DNA of 64,000 nucleotides, from positions 62,001-126,000 of the forward strand of contig JBDUXZ010000020.1 of NCBI GenBank assembly GCA_039944855.1. The letters are read 5' to 3'. The DNA is from Rhodothermales bacterium. Its GTDB lineage: Bacteria > Bacteroidota > Rhodothermia > Rhodothermales > JANQRZ01. Below, piece after piece: positions 57,353-64,000 of this stretch (positions are counted from its first letter, which is position 1; each line of letters begins with the position of its first letter). The position numbers and the translations under genes are program-made. The notes under the pieces were generated by a model that had not been told where the DNA came from, ran no database searches, and saw only the letters and a list, made by a program, of their open reading frames with translations.

Positions 57353-58522
57353 TCACCCCTCCGGCGGGCTCTCCTTCCGCACCTCCTCCTCGGGCAGCAC
57401 CTCGGCGTCCGGCCCCTCGTCCTCCCCATTGTCGAGCCAGTCGAGGTCGGTCGTGATCGTGTCGAGGACGGCTTTGAGCAGGCCCACGACGATGGGGCCG
57501 AGCACGATGCCCGGCACGCCGAACGTGTAGACGCCCGCCACGAGCCCGACGAACATCCAGTAGAAGTTGAGGACGTACGACTTCTCGGCGGCCAGCTTCG
57601 GGCGGACGATGAGCGAGAGGAAGACGGTGCTGATCCCGAGCCCGAGCACGAGCATCGCGAGCGCCTCCCACGGCGCGTCCTGAAAGACGAGGAGGTAGCC
57701 CGCCGCCGGGAGGTAGATCGTCCACGAGCCGACGACGGGGAAGAACCCGATCACGAAGGCGAGGAGCGCGAGCACGACGGGCAGCGGCACACCGAAGACG
57801 AGGTTGAGCGCGAGCACGAGCGCGGCCTTCATCGTCTGCGTGAGGAGCGTGCCGTAGACGGCGCCGTAGAGCACGCCCTGCACGTGTGTCTCCATCCGCT
57901 CGGCGAGCGCGGCGTAGCGCGGCGGCACCTTCCCCCGGAGATACGCCACGATCGTGTCCGCCCCAGTGAGGACGTAGAACGCCGTAAACAGAAAGACCGA
58001 CGTGTCGACGGCGAACTCGGAGAGCACGTCCTGCACGCCCGCCGGCATCCCCGTCGCGAGCTCGGCTGCCCGCGCGAGCCCGCGCTCGATCGACGCCTGC
58101 GCCTCGACGTTGCCGACGAACGGGAGCCGCTGCACCGCTGCGCTGATCTCGGCGGCGACCTCCGCCGTGTGCGCGGCGAGGTATTCGGCGGCGTCGCGGA
58201 TTTCGAGGTAGCCGTAGACGAGGAGCGCGAGCGCCGGCACGATCAGCAGCACGAGCGTCACGACGGCCGCCAGCGCCTCCCGCCCCGTCCGCTCCGCGAC
58301 CCACCGGTGCACCGGCCGGAGGTACGCCGCGAGGATCCCCCCGAGCAAGCCTGCCACCAGCATCTCGTGCACCATCCACAGAAACAGGCTCAGCATGACG
58401 AGGAACAGCGCGCCCGTCACGAGCGCGCGGCGGACGTCGAGCGCGGGCACGTCGGCGAGGGCGACGCCGGGGCGGGCCGAGGAGCGAGGGTCCGAGGGAC
58501 GAGGGGTCGAGCGGTCGGCCAT
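57353..58522 (-). CDS. AI-2E-family transporter
   Basis: The 389-residue product has about eight membrane segments and the family core: YLRGKVPPRYAALAERMETHVQGVLYGAVYGTLLTQTMKAALVLAL, GVPLPVVLALLAFVIGFFPVVGSWTIYLPAA and IVRPKLAAEKSYVLNFYWMF (the three conserved blocks, around residues 175-345). The AI-2E name comes from TqsA; most members export unknown small molecules or ions, some linked to pH or salt. An acidic C-terminal tail (EDEGPDAEVLPEEEV) is present. Confidence 0.9.
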   Translation of the reverse strand: MADRSTPRPSDPRSSARPGVALADVPALDVRRALVTGALFLVMLSLFLWMVHEMLVAGLLGGILAAYLRPVHRWVAERTGREALAAVVTLVLLIVPALALLVYGYLEIRDAAEYLAAHTAEVAAEISAAVQRLPFVGNVEAQASIERGLARAAELATGMPAGVQDVLSEFAVDTSVFLFTAFYVLTGADTIVAYLRGKVPPRYAALAERMETHVQGVLYGAVYGTLLTQTMKAALVLALNLVFGVPLPVVLALLAFVIGFFPVVGSWTIYLPAAGYLLVFQDAPWEALAMLVLGLGISTVFLSLIVRPKLAAEKSYVLNFYWMFVGLVAGVYTFGVPGIVLGPIVVGLLKAVLDTITTDLDWLDNGEDEGPDAEVLPEEEVRKESPPEG

Positions 58523-58523
58523 G

Positions 58524-59270
58524 TTATTCCGGTTGAGGCGAGGGGGCGGCTTCGCCCCGGCGGAGCGCGACGACGAGCACCACGGCCCACACGCTCCCGA
58601 GTACGAACGCGGCGAGCACGTCGCTCGGCCAGTGCGCCCCGAGCCGCAGCCGCGCGAGGCCCACGACGCTCGCGAGGGCGAGCACGAGGAGCACGGCGAC
58701 TCCCCGCTCGACCGTGCTCTCCGACCGCTCGCTCCAGAGGTACGCGAGCAGGCCGTACGCCCCGAGCACGCTGACGACGTGGCCCGACGGGTACGAGTGC
58801 AGCCCCATCGAGGCCACGCCGTCAGCGACGAAGTCCGGCCGCGACCGGCTCCACAGAGCCCACGCGGTCTGTGTGAGGAGCTTGCTCCCGAGGTAGGCGA
58901 GCGGGAACGACAGCGCGAGGAGCGGGCGCCGCGCCCGTGCCGCGATCACGAGCGCAGCGAGGAGGAGCGCGATGAGGACGACGGAGTTGCCGGGGCTCTC
59001 CCACCAGATGCCCCCGTTGAACGACAGCGGCCCGCCGTCCACGACCCGGCGCAGCGCGGCCTCGTCCCACGCCGCCATCCACACCTCCGCCTGACTCTGC
59101 CCGATCAGCACGAGCGCCACGGCCACGCCGACGGCCAGCCCCGTCCCGAGCGCGAGCGTGCCGAGCCAGCGCGTCCACGCGCCGGGGGGTAGCGCGTCTG
59201 CGCCTTCGCGGAAACGGTGCCACGTCGTGCGAGCGCCCGCCGCGAGCGCCCAGCCGGAAATCGGAGACAT
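58524..59270 (-). CDS. PAP2-family phosphatase
   Basis: The start at 59270 gives 248 residues with about six membrane segments. All three phosphatase motifs are present: KLLTQTAWALWSRSRPDF (motif C1, with the lysine and RP), SYPSGHVVSVLGAYG (PSGH, motif C2) and ARLRLGAHWPSDVL (H and D, motif C3). PAP2 enzymes dephosphorylate lipid phosphates such as phosphatidate or undecaprenyl pyrophosphate in the periplasm. It lies just after the AI-2E gene on the same strand. Confidence 0.92.
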   Translation of the reverse strand: MSPISGWALAAGARTTWHRFREGADALPPGAWTRWLGTLALGTGLAVGVAVALVLIGQSQAEVWMAAWDEAALRRVVDGGPLSFNGGIWWESPGNSVVLIALLLAALVIAARARRPLLALSFPLAYLGSKLLTQTAWALWSRSRPDFVADGVASMGLHSYPSGHVVSVLGAYGLLAYLWSERSESTVERGVAVLLVLALASVVGLARLRLGAHWPSDVLAAFVLGSVWAVVLVVALRRGEAAPSPQPE

Positions 59271-59518
59271 AAGGAGGAGCGTGGGAGGAGAAGAGGCCTT
59301 AAAGGTAGAGCATCGCGCCCTTCCCGTGCGTGCCGCTCCGTACGCCGTGCCGCTCACCGTCCACCGCGCCGCTCGCCGAGCCGGTCCCGACGACAATTTC
59401 ACCCCGCCTCACCTTGCCTGCTCCGGGCGGCCCCGTTAGATTGACCGGTCGATGGTTCGCGCCGGGGCCGCCCGACGGCCCGCGGCGCACTGCGTTATCT
59501 ATTAAACGCTTACATGCC

Positions 59519-60298
59519 GTGCTCGAACTCCTGCGCGAGGCCCGTTCAGTCCTGAACCTCCAGCGCGCACTCGCCGGCGACTGGCTGCCATCGACGCCCT
59601 CTCTCCCCGACGACGACCGCCCTGCCGCCATGTCGCCCGACCTCTTCGGCGATCTCCCCGATCCCTCGCAAGACTCCACGCTCTCGCCCTACGACCGCGT
59701 CGAAGCCCTCATCCCCGAGGGCTCGCCGCTGCGCGGGATGGACTCGCTCGGCGAGGTCTTCGACTGGCTCAAAGGCACCGTGCTCGTCCCCATCGACGAG
59801 AGCCGCATCAACCCCGTCCTCGGCACCGGCGACCCCGAGGCCGATCTGATGATCGTCGGCGAAGCGCCGGGCGCGGACGAGGACAAGACGGGCGAGCCGT
59901 TCGTCGGCCGCGCGGGGCAACTCCTCAACAAGATCCTCGAAGCCATCAACTTCGAGCGCGAGGAGGTCTACATCACGAACATCCTCAAGAGCCGCCCGCC
60001 CGGCAACCGCGACCCGCAGCCGGACGAGGTCGTGGCGCACATCCCGATCCTCTACAAGCAGATCGCGCTCGTGCGACCGAAGGTGATCCTTGCCGTCGGC
60101 AAGAGCGCGGGGAACGGGCTGCTCGGTAAGACCTCGTCGCTGGCCTCGCTGCGCGGCAAGTTCAACGACTACTACGGCCTCCCGCTCCTCGTGACGTACC
60201 ACCCGGCCGCGCTCCTGCGCAACCCGCAGTGGAAGCGCCCGACGTGGGAGGACATGAAGCTCCTCCGCACCCGCTACGACCAACTCGTTCAGGCCTAA
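59519..60298 (+). CDS. Family-4-like uracil-DNA glycosylase lacking iron-sulfur cysteines
   Basis: The product removes uracil from DNA. Family-4 motifs are intact: GEAPGADEDKTGEPFVGRAG (114-133), YITNILKSRPPGNRDP (151-166) and HPAALLRNP (228-236). The four cysteines that hold the 4Fe-4S cluster in canonical members are all absent: the CxxC region reads VLVPIDES (88-95), the next ligand is Ser158 and the last is His174; the whole protein has no cysteine. The GTG at 59519 gives 259 residues and keeps an N-terminal LLREARSVLNLQRALAGDWLP helix common to the family; an internal ATG at 59630 would remove it. It precedes dnaB by 15 bp. Confidence 0.85.
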   Translation: MLELLREARSVLNLQRALAGDWLPSTPSLPDDDRPAAMSPDLFGDLPDPSQDSTLSPYDRVEALIPEGSPLRGMDSLGEVFDWLKGTVLVPIDESRINPVLGTGDPEADLMIVGEAPGADEDKTGEPFVGRAGQLLNKILEAINFEREEVYITNILKSRPPGNRDPQPDEVVAHIPILYKQIALVRPKVILAVGKSAGNGLLGKTSSLASLRGKFNDYYGLPLLVTYHPAALLRNPQWKRPTWEDMKLLRTRYDQLVQA

Positions 60299-60313
60299 AC
60301 CCCACGCTCCCCC

Positions 60314-62935
60314 ATGGCCGAACAGGACGGACCCCAGCAGCGCCCCATCCGCATCGAGGAAGGCGGCACGTTCCCCCTCAGCAAGTTCACGAGCCAGCGC
60401 AGCGGCGGCCGGAGCCGCGCGAATGTCGTCGCCCTCCACGAGCAGGCGGGGCGCGTCCCGCCCCAGGCCGTCGACGTCGAGCAGTCCGTCCTCGGCGCGA
60501 TGCTCATCGAGCGCGAGGCGATCCCGAAGGCCATCGAGATCCTGCCTTCCGAGGCGTTCTACGACGGCCGCCACCAGCGGATCTACCAGGCCATCCTCGG
60601 CCTCTTCGAGCGCGGCAACCCCGTCGACCTCATCACGCTGACGGAAGAACTCAAGCGGCGCGGCGACTTCGAGAACATCGGCGGCTACTACCTCTCCGAG
60701 CTGACGACGCGCGTCGCGAGCGCCGCCAACGTCGAGTACCACGCCCGCATCATCGCCGAGAAGAGCCTGCTCCGGCAGATGATCGAGACGATGACGACGA
60801 CCGTCGGCGAGGCCTACGACCCCGGCACCGACGCCTTCGACCTGCTCGACCGCGCCGAGCGCGACATCTTCCAGATCTCCGAGAGCCAGCTCCGCAAGGG
60901 CTCGCGCTCGATGAGCGAGGTCGTGATGGAGACGTTCAAGCAGCTCGAAGCGCTCAGCCACCGCGACGGCGGCATCACCGGCGTCCCCTCCGGCTTCCAC
61001 GCGCTCGACGACATGACCGGCGGCTGGCAGAAGTCCGACCTCATCATCATCGCCGCCCGCCCCTCGATGGGGAAGTGCCTCGGCAAGGGCACGCGCGTTA
61101 TGATGTTCGACGGGACGATGCAGGCGGTCGAGAACGTGCAGGCAGGCGACCTCCTCATGGGCGACGACTCGACCCCGCGCCGCGTGCTCTCGGTCGCACG
61201 GGGGCGCGAGATGATGTATTGGGTCCGCCAGAAGCACGGGATGGACTACCGCGTCAACGAGAGCCACGTCCTCTCGCTCAAGAAGAGCCGCAGCGAAGGG
61301 CGTGAGCCGCGCGGGAGCGTCACGAATCTCTCCGTCCGCGACTACCTCGCCCGCTCGGCGAAGTGGCAGAACGATCACAAGGGGTACAAAGTCGCCATCG
61401 AGTTCGCCGAGCAGCCGCTCCCCGTCGACCCGTACCTCCTTGGCATTTGGCTCGGCGATGGCAAGTCGGATAACGCACGGATCTACAACACGGACGAAGA
61501 GGTCGTCGCATACCTGTACGAATACGCCGAGGCGCAGGGCGTCGGTGTCAGCGTGAGCGATACGGACCGGCCCTGCCCCGCGTATCTCATCACGGGTGGG
61601 CGCTCGCTCGCACACCGCGAGACCTCGTTGCAGGCCGCGCTGCGCGAACTCGGCGTGCTCGGCGACAAGCACATCCCCCACGCCTACCTCGCCAACTCGA
61701 CGACGAACCGGCTCCAACTCCTCGCCGGGCTCGTCGACAGCGATGGGCACTGCAACAAGGGCCACGGCGGGACCTACGAGATCACACAAAAGAGCGAGCG
61801 GCTCGCCCAGCAGATCAAGTCGCTCTGCGACACGCTCGGCTATCGGACTTCGCTGAAGTCGAAGACGGCGCGATGCCAGACCGGAGCCGAGAGCACCGTG
61901 TGGCGCGTCCGCTTCAACGGCGACGTCGATGCGATCCCCGTGCGCATCGACCGGAAGAAGGCCGAGCCGTGGACGGATCGACGGGACTGGACCGTCACCG
62001 GTGTCACCGTCGAGCCCGACGTCATGGACGACTATTACGGGTTCACGCTTGACGGCAACCATCTCTTCCTGCTCGAAGATGGGACCGTCACGCACAACAC
62101 GGCCTTCAGCCTCGCGACGGCGATGAACGCGGCGACGCACCCGCAGTACGGCGTCGGCGTCGCCATCTTCTCGCTCGAGATGAGCGCGAACCAGCTCGCC
62201 CAGCGGATGCTCACGTCCGAGGCGCGGATTGACGCGCAGAAGGCGCGGACGGGGCGGCTGACCGACGAGGACTGGCCGCTCCTCGCCCGCGCCGCCGGCC
62301 GGCTCGAAGCGGCGAAGATCTTCGTCGACGACACGCCGGGGCTGGGCATCCTCGAACTCCGGGCGAAGTGCCGGCGGCTCAAGGCCGAGCACGACATCGG
62401 CCTCGTGATCGTGGACTACCTCCAGCTCATGCACGGCACGAAGGACTCGCGCAACGCCAACCGCGAGCAGGAGATCGCGCAGATCTCGCGCTCGCTCAAG
62501 GCGCTCGCGAAGGAGATCGACGTGCCGGTCATTGCCCTCGCCCAGCTCTCGCGCGCCGTGGAGACGCGCGGCGGCGACAAACGCCCCCAGCTCTCCGACC
62601 TCCGCGAGTCCGGCTCGATCGAGCAGGACGCCGACGTGGTCGCGTTCATCTACCGCGCCGAGCGCTACGGCATCACCCAAGATGAGAACGGCAACTCCAC
62701 CGCGGGCCTCGGCGAGATCATCATCGGCAAGCAGCGCAACGGGCCGATCGGGAACGTCCGCCTCGCCTTCGTGAACCAGTACGCCCGCTTCGAGAACCTC
62801 ACGACGTACTACGGCAACGACCCGGGCTACGCGTTCAACGCCTCGCCGCCACCGCTCCCCGGCAACCCCGGCGGCTACGGCGCGGGCTACGACGACTACG
62901 AGGAACTGCCGCCCCCCGGCGACGCGCCCTTCTGA
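60314..62935 (+). CDS. dnaB: Replicative DNA helicase DnaB with intein
   Basis: DnaB unwinds DNA at the fork. The 873-residue precursor starts with about 45 basic residues, then the N-terminal domain (VPPQAVDVEQSVLGAMLIE) and the RecA-like domain. The Walker A motif ARPSMGK is interrupted at Lys254 by an intein (residues 255-595); the extein resumes TAFSLATAMNAATH. After splicing the helicase would be 532 residues with intact Walker A, Walker B (LVIVDYLQLMHG) and the C-terminal QLSRAVETRGGDKRPQLSDL. The Gly-rich tail (GGYGAGYDDYEELPPP) is disordered. It follows the glycosylase gene by 15 bp. Confidence 0.97.
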   Translation: MAEQDGPQQRPIRIEEGGTFPLSKFTSQRSGGRSRANVVALHEQAGRVPPQAVDVEQSVLGAMLIEREAIPKAIEILPSEAFYDGRHQRIYQAILGLFERGNPVDLITLTEELKRRGDFENIGGYYLSELTTRVASAANVEYHARIIAEKSLLRQMIETMTTTVGEAYDPGTDAFDLLDRAERDIFQISESQLRKGSRSMSEVVMETFKQLEALSHRDGGITGVPSGFHALDDMTGGWQKSDLIIIAARPSMGKCLGKGTRVMMFDGTMQAVENVQAGDLLMGDDSTPRRVLSVARGREMMYWVRQKHGMDYRVNESHVLSLKKSRSEGREPRGSVTNLSVRDYLARSAKWQNDHKGYKVAIEFAEQPLPVDPYLLGIWLGDGKSDNARIYNTDEEVVAYLYEYAEAQGVGVSVSDTDRPCPAYLITGGRSLAHRETSLQAALRELGVLGDKHIPHAYLANSTTNRLQLLAGLVDSDGHCNKGHGGTYEITQKSERLAQQIKSLCDTLGYRTSLKSKTARCQTGAESTVWRVRFNGDVDAIPVRIDRKKAEPWTDRRDWTVTGVTVEPDVMDDYYGFTLDGNHLFLLEDGTVTHNTAFSLATAMNAATHPQYGVGVAIFSLEMSANQLAQRMLTSEARIDAQKARTGRLTDEDWPLLARAAGRLEAAKIFVDDTPGLGILELRAKCRRLKAEHDIGLVIVDYLQLMHGTKDSRNANREQEIAQISRSLKALAKEIDVPVIALAQLSRAVETRGGDKRPQLSDLRESGSIEQDADVVAFIYRAERYGITQDENGNSTAGLGEIIIGKQRNGPIGNVRLAFVNQYARFENLTTYYGNDPGYAFNASPPPLPGNPGGYGAGYDDYEELPPPGDAPF
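61076..62098 (+). other. DnaB intein with LAGLIDADG homing endonuclease
   Basis: The 341-residue intein starts with Cys255 (CLGKGTRVMMFDG, block A), has the block B histidine in YRVNESHVLSL, and ends DGNHLFLLEDGTVTHN with Asn595, followed by extein Thr596. It carries both LAGLIDADG helices, LLGIWLGDG (375-383) and LAGLVDSDG (470-478), with the two catalytic aspartates (Asp382, Asp477) intact, so both splicing and homing activities may be retained. The insertion point lies between the lysine and threonine of the Walker A motif. Composition appears close to the host, so the insertion may not be very recent. Confidence 0.9.
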
Positions 62936-62976
62936 CCTCCCGCGTCCGGCGCGCTCAGCCGCCCGACGACGATACG

Positions 62977-63014
62977 CGAGAGCCGGTGCTGCCCCCGGAC
63001 AGCGCCGGCTCTCG
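62977..63014. terminator. Bidirectional hairpin between dnaB and the lipoprotein gene
   Basis: CGAGAGCCGGTGCTG (62977-62991) pairs with CAGCGCCGGCTCTCG (63000-63014), 15 pairs with one G-U, loop of 8. It lies between two convergent genes. No T-run follows on either side, so it is called on the strength of stem and position. Confidence 0.5.
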
Positions 63015-63032
63015 TGGTATCAAACCCGTAGC

Positions 63033-63641
63033 TCAGTCGTCGATGGAGACGGGGAACACGACGTCCACATCCGTATCGACCACGCCCGGCACGTCGGGCG
63101 CTGCCGCCGTATCGTTCTGCTTATCGGCGGGGAGGTTGGCGTCCTCCTCGTAGTGCCGGAGTTTGACGCGGAACGTCCCGCTCTCGCCCTCGCTCCCCGC
63201 GCTCACGGCAAGACTGAACGTGAGCCCGAGCGGGTCGCCGTTGGGGTCAGTGTCGAGGCCCGAGACCGCGAGGGCGTTGGCCACGTCGCCCTCCGGCACG
63301 TAGAAGAAGCGGTGCGCCTCCGGCTCCTCATCGCGGATCTCGGCGGTGATGCTCTCCGGCGGGGTCACGGTCGTGTTCTGGAGGTCGATCGCCACGTCGT
63401 AGGTCGTGCCGGCCTGGAGGTTGAGCATCTCGGCATTCTGGAGCACGCCGGCCTCGTCGAACGTCGCGTCGGCGGTAAAGGCCGCGCCCCCGCCCTGCGG
63501 GGTGAGGCTGAGGCGGACGAGCGTGATGACTTCGGCCTCGCCGCCGCCGTCGATGGGATCGGGCTCGTTGGAGTCACAGGCGGAGAAGGTCAGGAGCAGG
63601 GCGGCCGCGAAGGCCGGGAGGAAGCGGGGGAAACGGTTCAT
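63033..63641 (-). CDS. Lipoprotein partner of a TonB-dependent receptor
   Basis: The start at 63641 gives 202 residues. The signal peptide ends TFSAC, with the lipidated cysteine at about 22. The mature part starts EEV-like (EAEVITLVRLSLTPQGGG) and has YDVAIDLQNTTVTPPESITAEI, HRFFYVPEG and DPNGDPLGLTFSLAVS. This is the family annotated in Flavobacteria as type 1 periplasmic-binding-fold proteins, found next to TonB-dependent receptors. Here too it follows directly after such a receptor on the same strand. Its ligand is unknown. Confidence 0.75.
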   Translation of the reverse strand: MNRFPRFLPAFAAALLLTFSACDSNEPDPIDGGGEAEVITLVRLSLTPQGGGAAFTADATFDEAGVLQNAEMLNLQAGTTYDVAIDLQNTTVTPPESITAEIRDEEPEAHRFFYVPEGDVANALAVSGLDTDPNGDPLGLTFSLAVSAGSEGESGTFRVKLRHYEEDANLPADKQNDTAAAPDVPGVVDTDVDVVFPVSIDD

Positions 63642-63681
63642 GGCGATGAGGGTTTGGGTGGTTGGTGATGCAGAAGGAGTC

Positions 63682-63711
63682 ATAGGGGCGCAGCGTGCTG
63701 CGCTCGTACAC
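63682..63711. repeat. Dispersed palindromic repeat before the lipoprotein gene
   Basis: A degenerate copy of the family: left TAGGGGCGCAGCG, right TGCTGCGCTCGTAC. It fills much of the 92-bp gap between the receptor and lipoprotein genes. Confidence 0.6.
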
Positions 63712-63733
63712 GGCGCGATGGACATAGGGCGCG

Positions 63734-64000
63734 TCACGATCCGCCGAGCGGGACCTGCAGGCGCAGGACCACGTTGCGGCCGGGGTCGTGGGCGAAGTAG
63801 CGATACCGGCTGAGGTAGTCGCGGTACGCCGTGTCGAGGAGGTTCTCAACGGTGAGGGAGAAGCGGACGGGCGTGCCCGCGAGCGCGAGCGCGCCCTCGA
63901 CGCCCACGCGGAAGAGCGCGTAGCCGTCGGGCGGCGGGCGGTAGTCGACAGGCACGACCTCGCCCTCGGCGCTCGTCTGCGTCGGGTAGCGGTCCTGCCG
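63734..64000 (-). CDS. TonB-dependent receptor, C-terminal fragment
   Basis: The gene enters from the right edge and no start is visible. The 88 residues are the end of a beta barrel: DGYALFRVGVEGALAL, FSLTVENLLDTAYRDYLSRYR (NLLDTAYRDYLSRYRYF) and the final strand RNVVLRLQVPLG. The TVENLLDTAYRDYLS pattern is the classic end of TonB-dependent receptors for metal chelates or similar small ligands. The next gene on the strand encodes its probable lipoprotein partner. Confidence 0.85.
   Translation of the reverse strand, partial: RQDRYPTQTSAEGEVVPVDYRPPPDGYALFRVGVEGALALAGTPVRFSLTVENLLDTAYRDYLSRYRYFAHDPGRNVVLRLQVPLGGS

Noticed and set aside
59546-62680. A 1044-codon open frame on the minus strand opposite the glycosylase and dnaB genes
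   Set aside because: It mirrors the codons of dnaB and its intein and shows no family motif.

Overview
The window is high-GC DNA (by eye about two-thirds G+C). Gene content points to Rhodothermota/Bacteroidota, probably a Rubricoccaceae- or Rhodothermaceae-like marine bacterium. The supporting signs are a SusC/SusD pair, a secreted FG-GAP protein with a type IX secretion tail, a BatA-type protein, a Bacteroidota-like division cluster without murF, a carotenoid (lycopene cyclase) gene, a TAnnTTTG-type promoter, and Shine-Dalgarno sequences missing from nearly every gene. This placement is inference from gene content; no rRNA is present.

Layout. 1-3309 (minus): the start of a SusD-like lipoprotein and its SusC-like TonB-linked receptor. 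3386-19242 (minus): a complete division and cell-wall (dcw) cluster, transcribed mraZ-rsmH-ftsL-ftsI-murE-mraY-murD-ftsW-murG-murC-ftsQ-ftsA-ftsZ. Many of its genes overlap or nearly abut, and a strong terminator follows ftsZ. 19449-20096 (plus): a LexA-family repressor, divergent from mraZ, that has lost its cleavage site and both self-cleavage catalytic residues. The shared 302-bp region holds two near-identical 18-bp palindromes 41 bp apart and a pair of MraZ-box-like repeats. 20277-24291 (minus): an ABC transporter, a Nudix hydrolase, a dihydrofolate-reductase-like protein, a toxin-antitoxin pair and a less GC-rich membrane protein. 24338-31512: CTP synthase, lycopene cyclase, trehalose synthesis (otsA-otsB), a methyltransferase and a glycosyltransferase. 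31594-39204: a lipoprotein, a membrane-tethered winged-helix/propeller regulator, the FG-GAP secreted protein, a stand-alone NFACT-R protein and a SulP transporter. 39205-48470 (minus): GT2 glycosyltransferase, gyrB, a hypothetical protein, a CBS protein, hflX, a BatA-like protein and a CPBP-like membrane protein with a substituted catalytic motif. 48636-57351 (plus): uvrA, two GT4 glycosyltransferases, a TPR protein, a membrane protein and a lipoprotein. 57353-64000: AI-2E-type transporter, PAP2 phosphatase, a cysteine-free family-4-like uracil-DNA glycosylase, DnaB helicase carrying an intein inside its Walker A motif, and the end of a TonB-dependent receptor with its partner lipoprotein.

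DNA-maintenance functions recur across the window: LexA-like repressor, GyrB, UvrA, uracil-DNA glycosylase and DnaB. The most distinctive observations are the non-cleavable LexA-like protein facing the division cluster, the DnaB P-loop intein with an apparently intact homing endonuclease, and the cysteine-free glycosylase. Short palindromes with the half-site GTAGGGGCGCAGCA are scattered through gene junctions, four of them in the dcw cluster. Two other repeat elements are present: an 83-bp element beside gyrB and a 142-bp element bounded by 11-bp inverted repeats beside pyrG. No rRNA, tRNA, CRISPR array, prophage or transposase gene was seen. Very long open frames on the strand opposite real genes are common in this GC-rich DNA and were left out.
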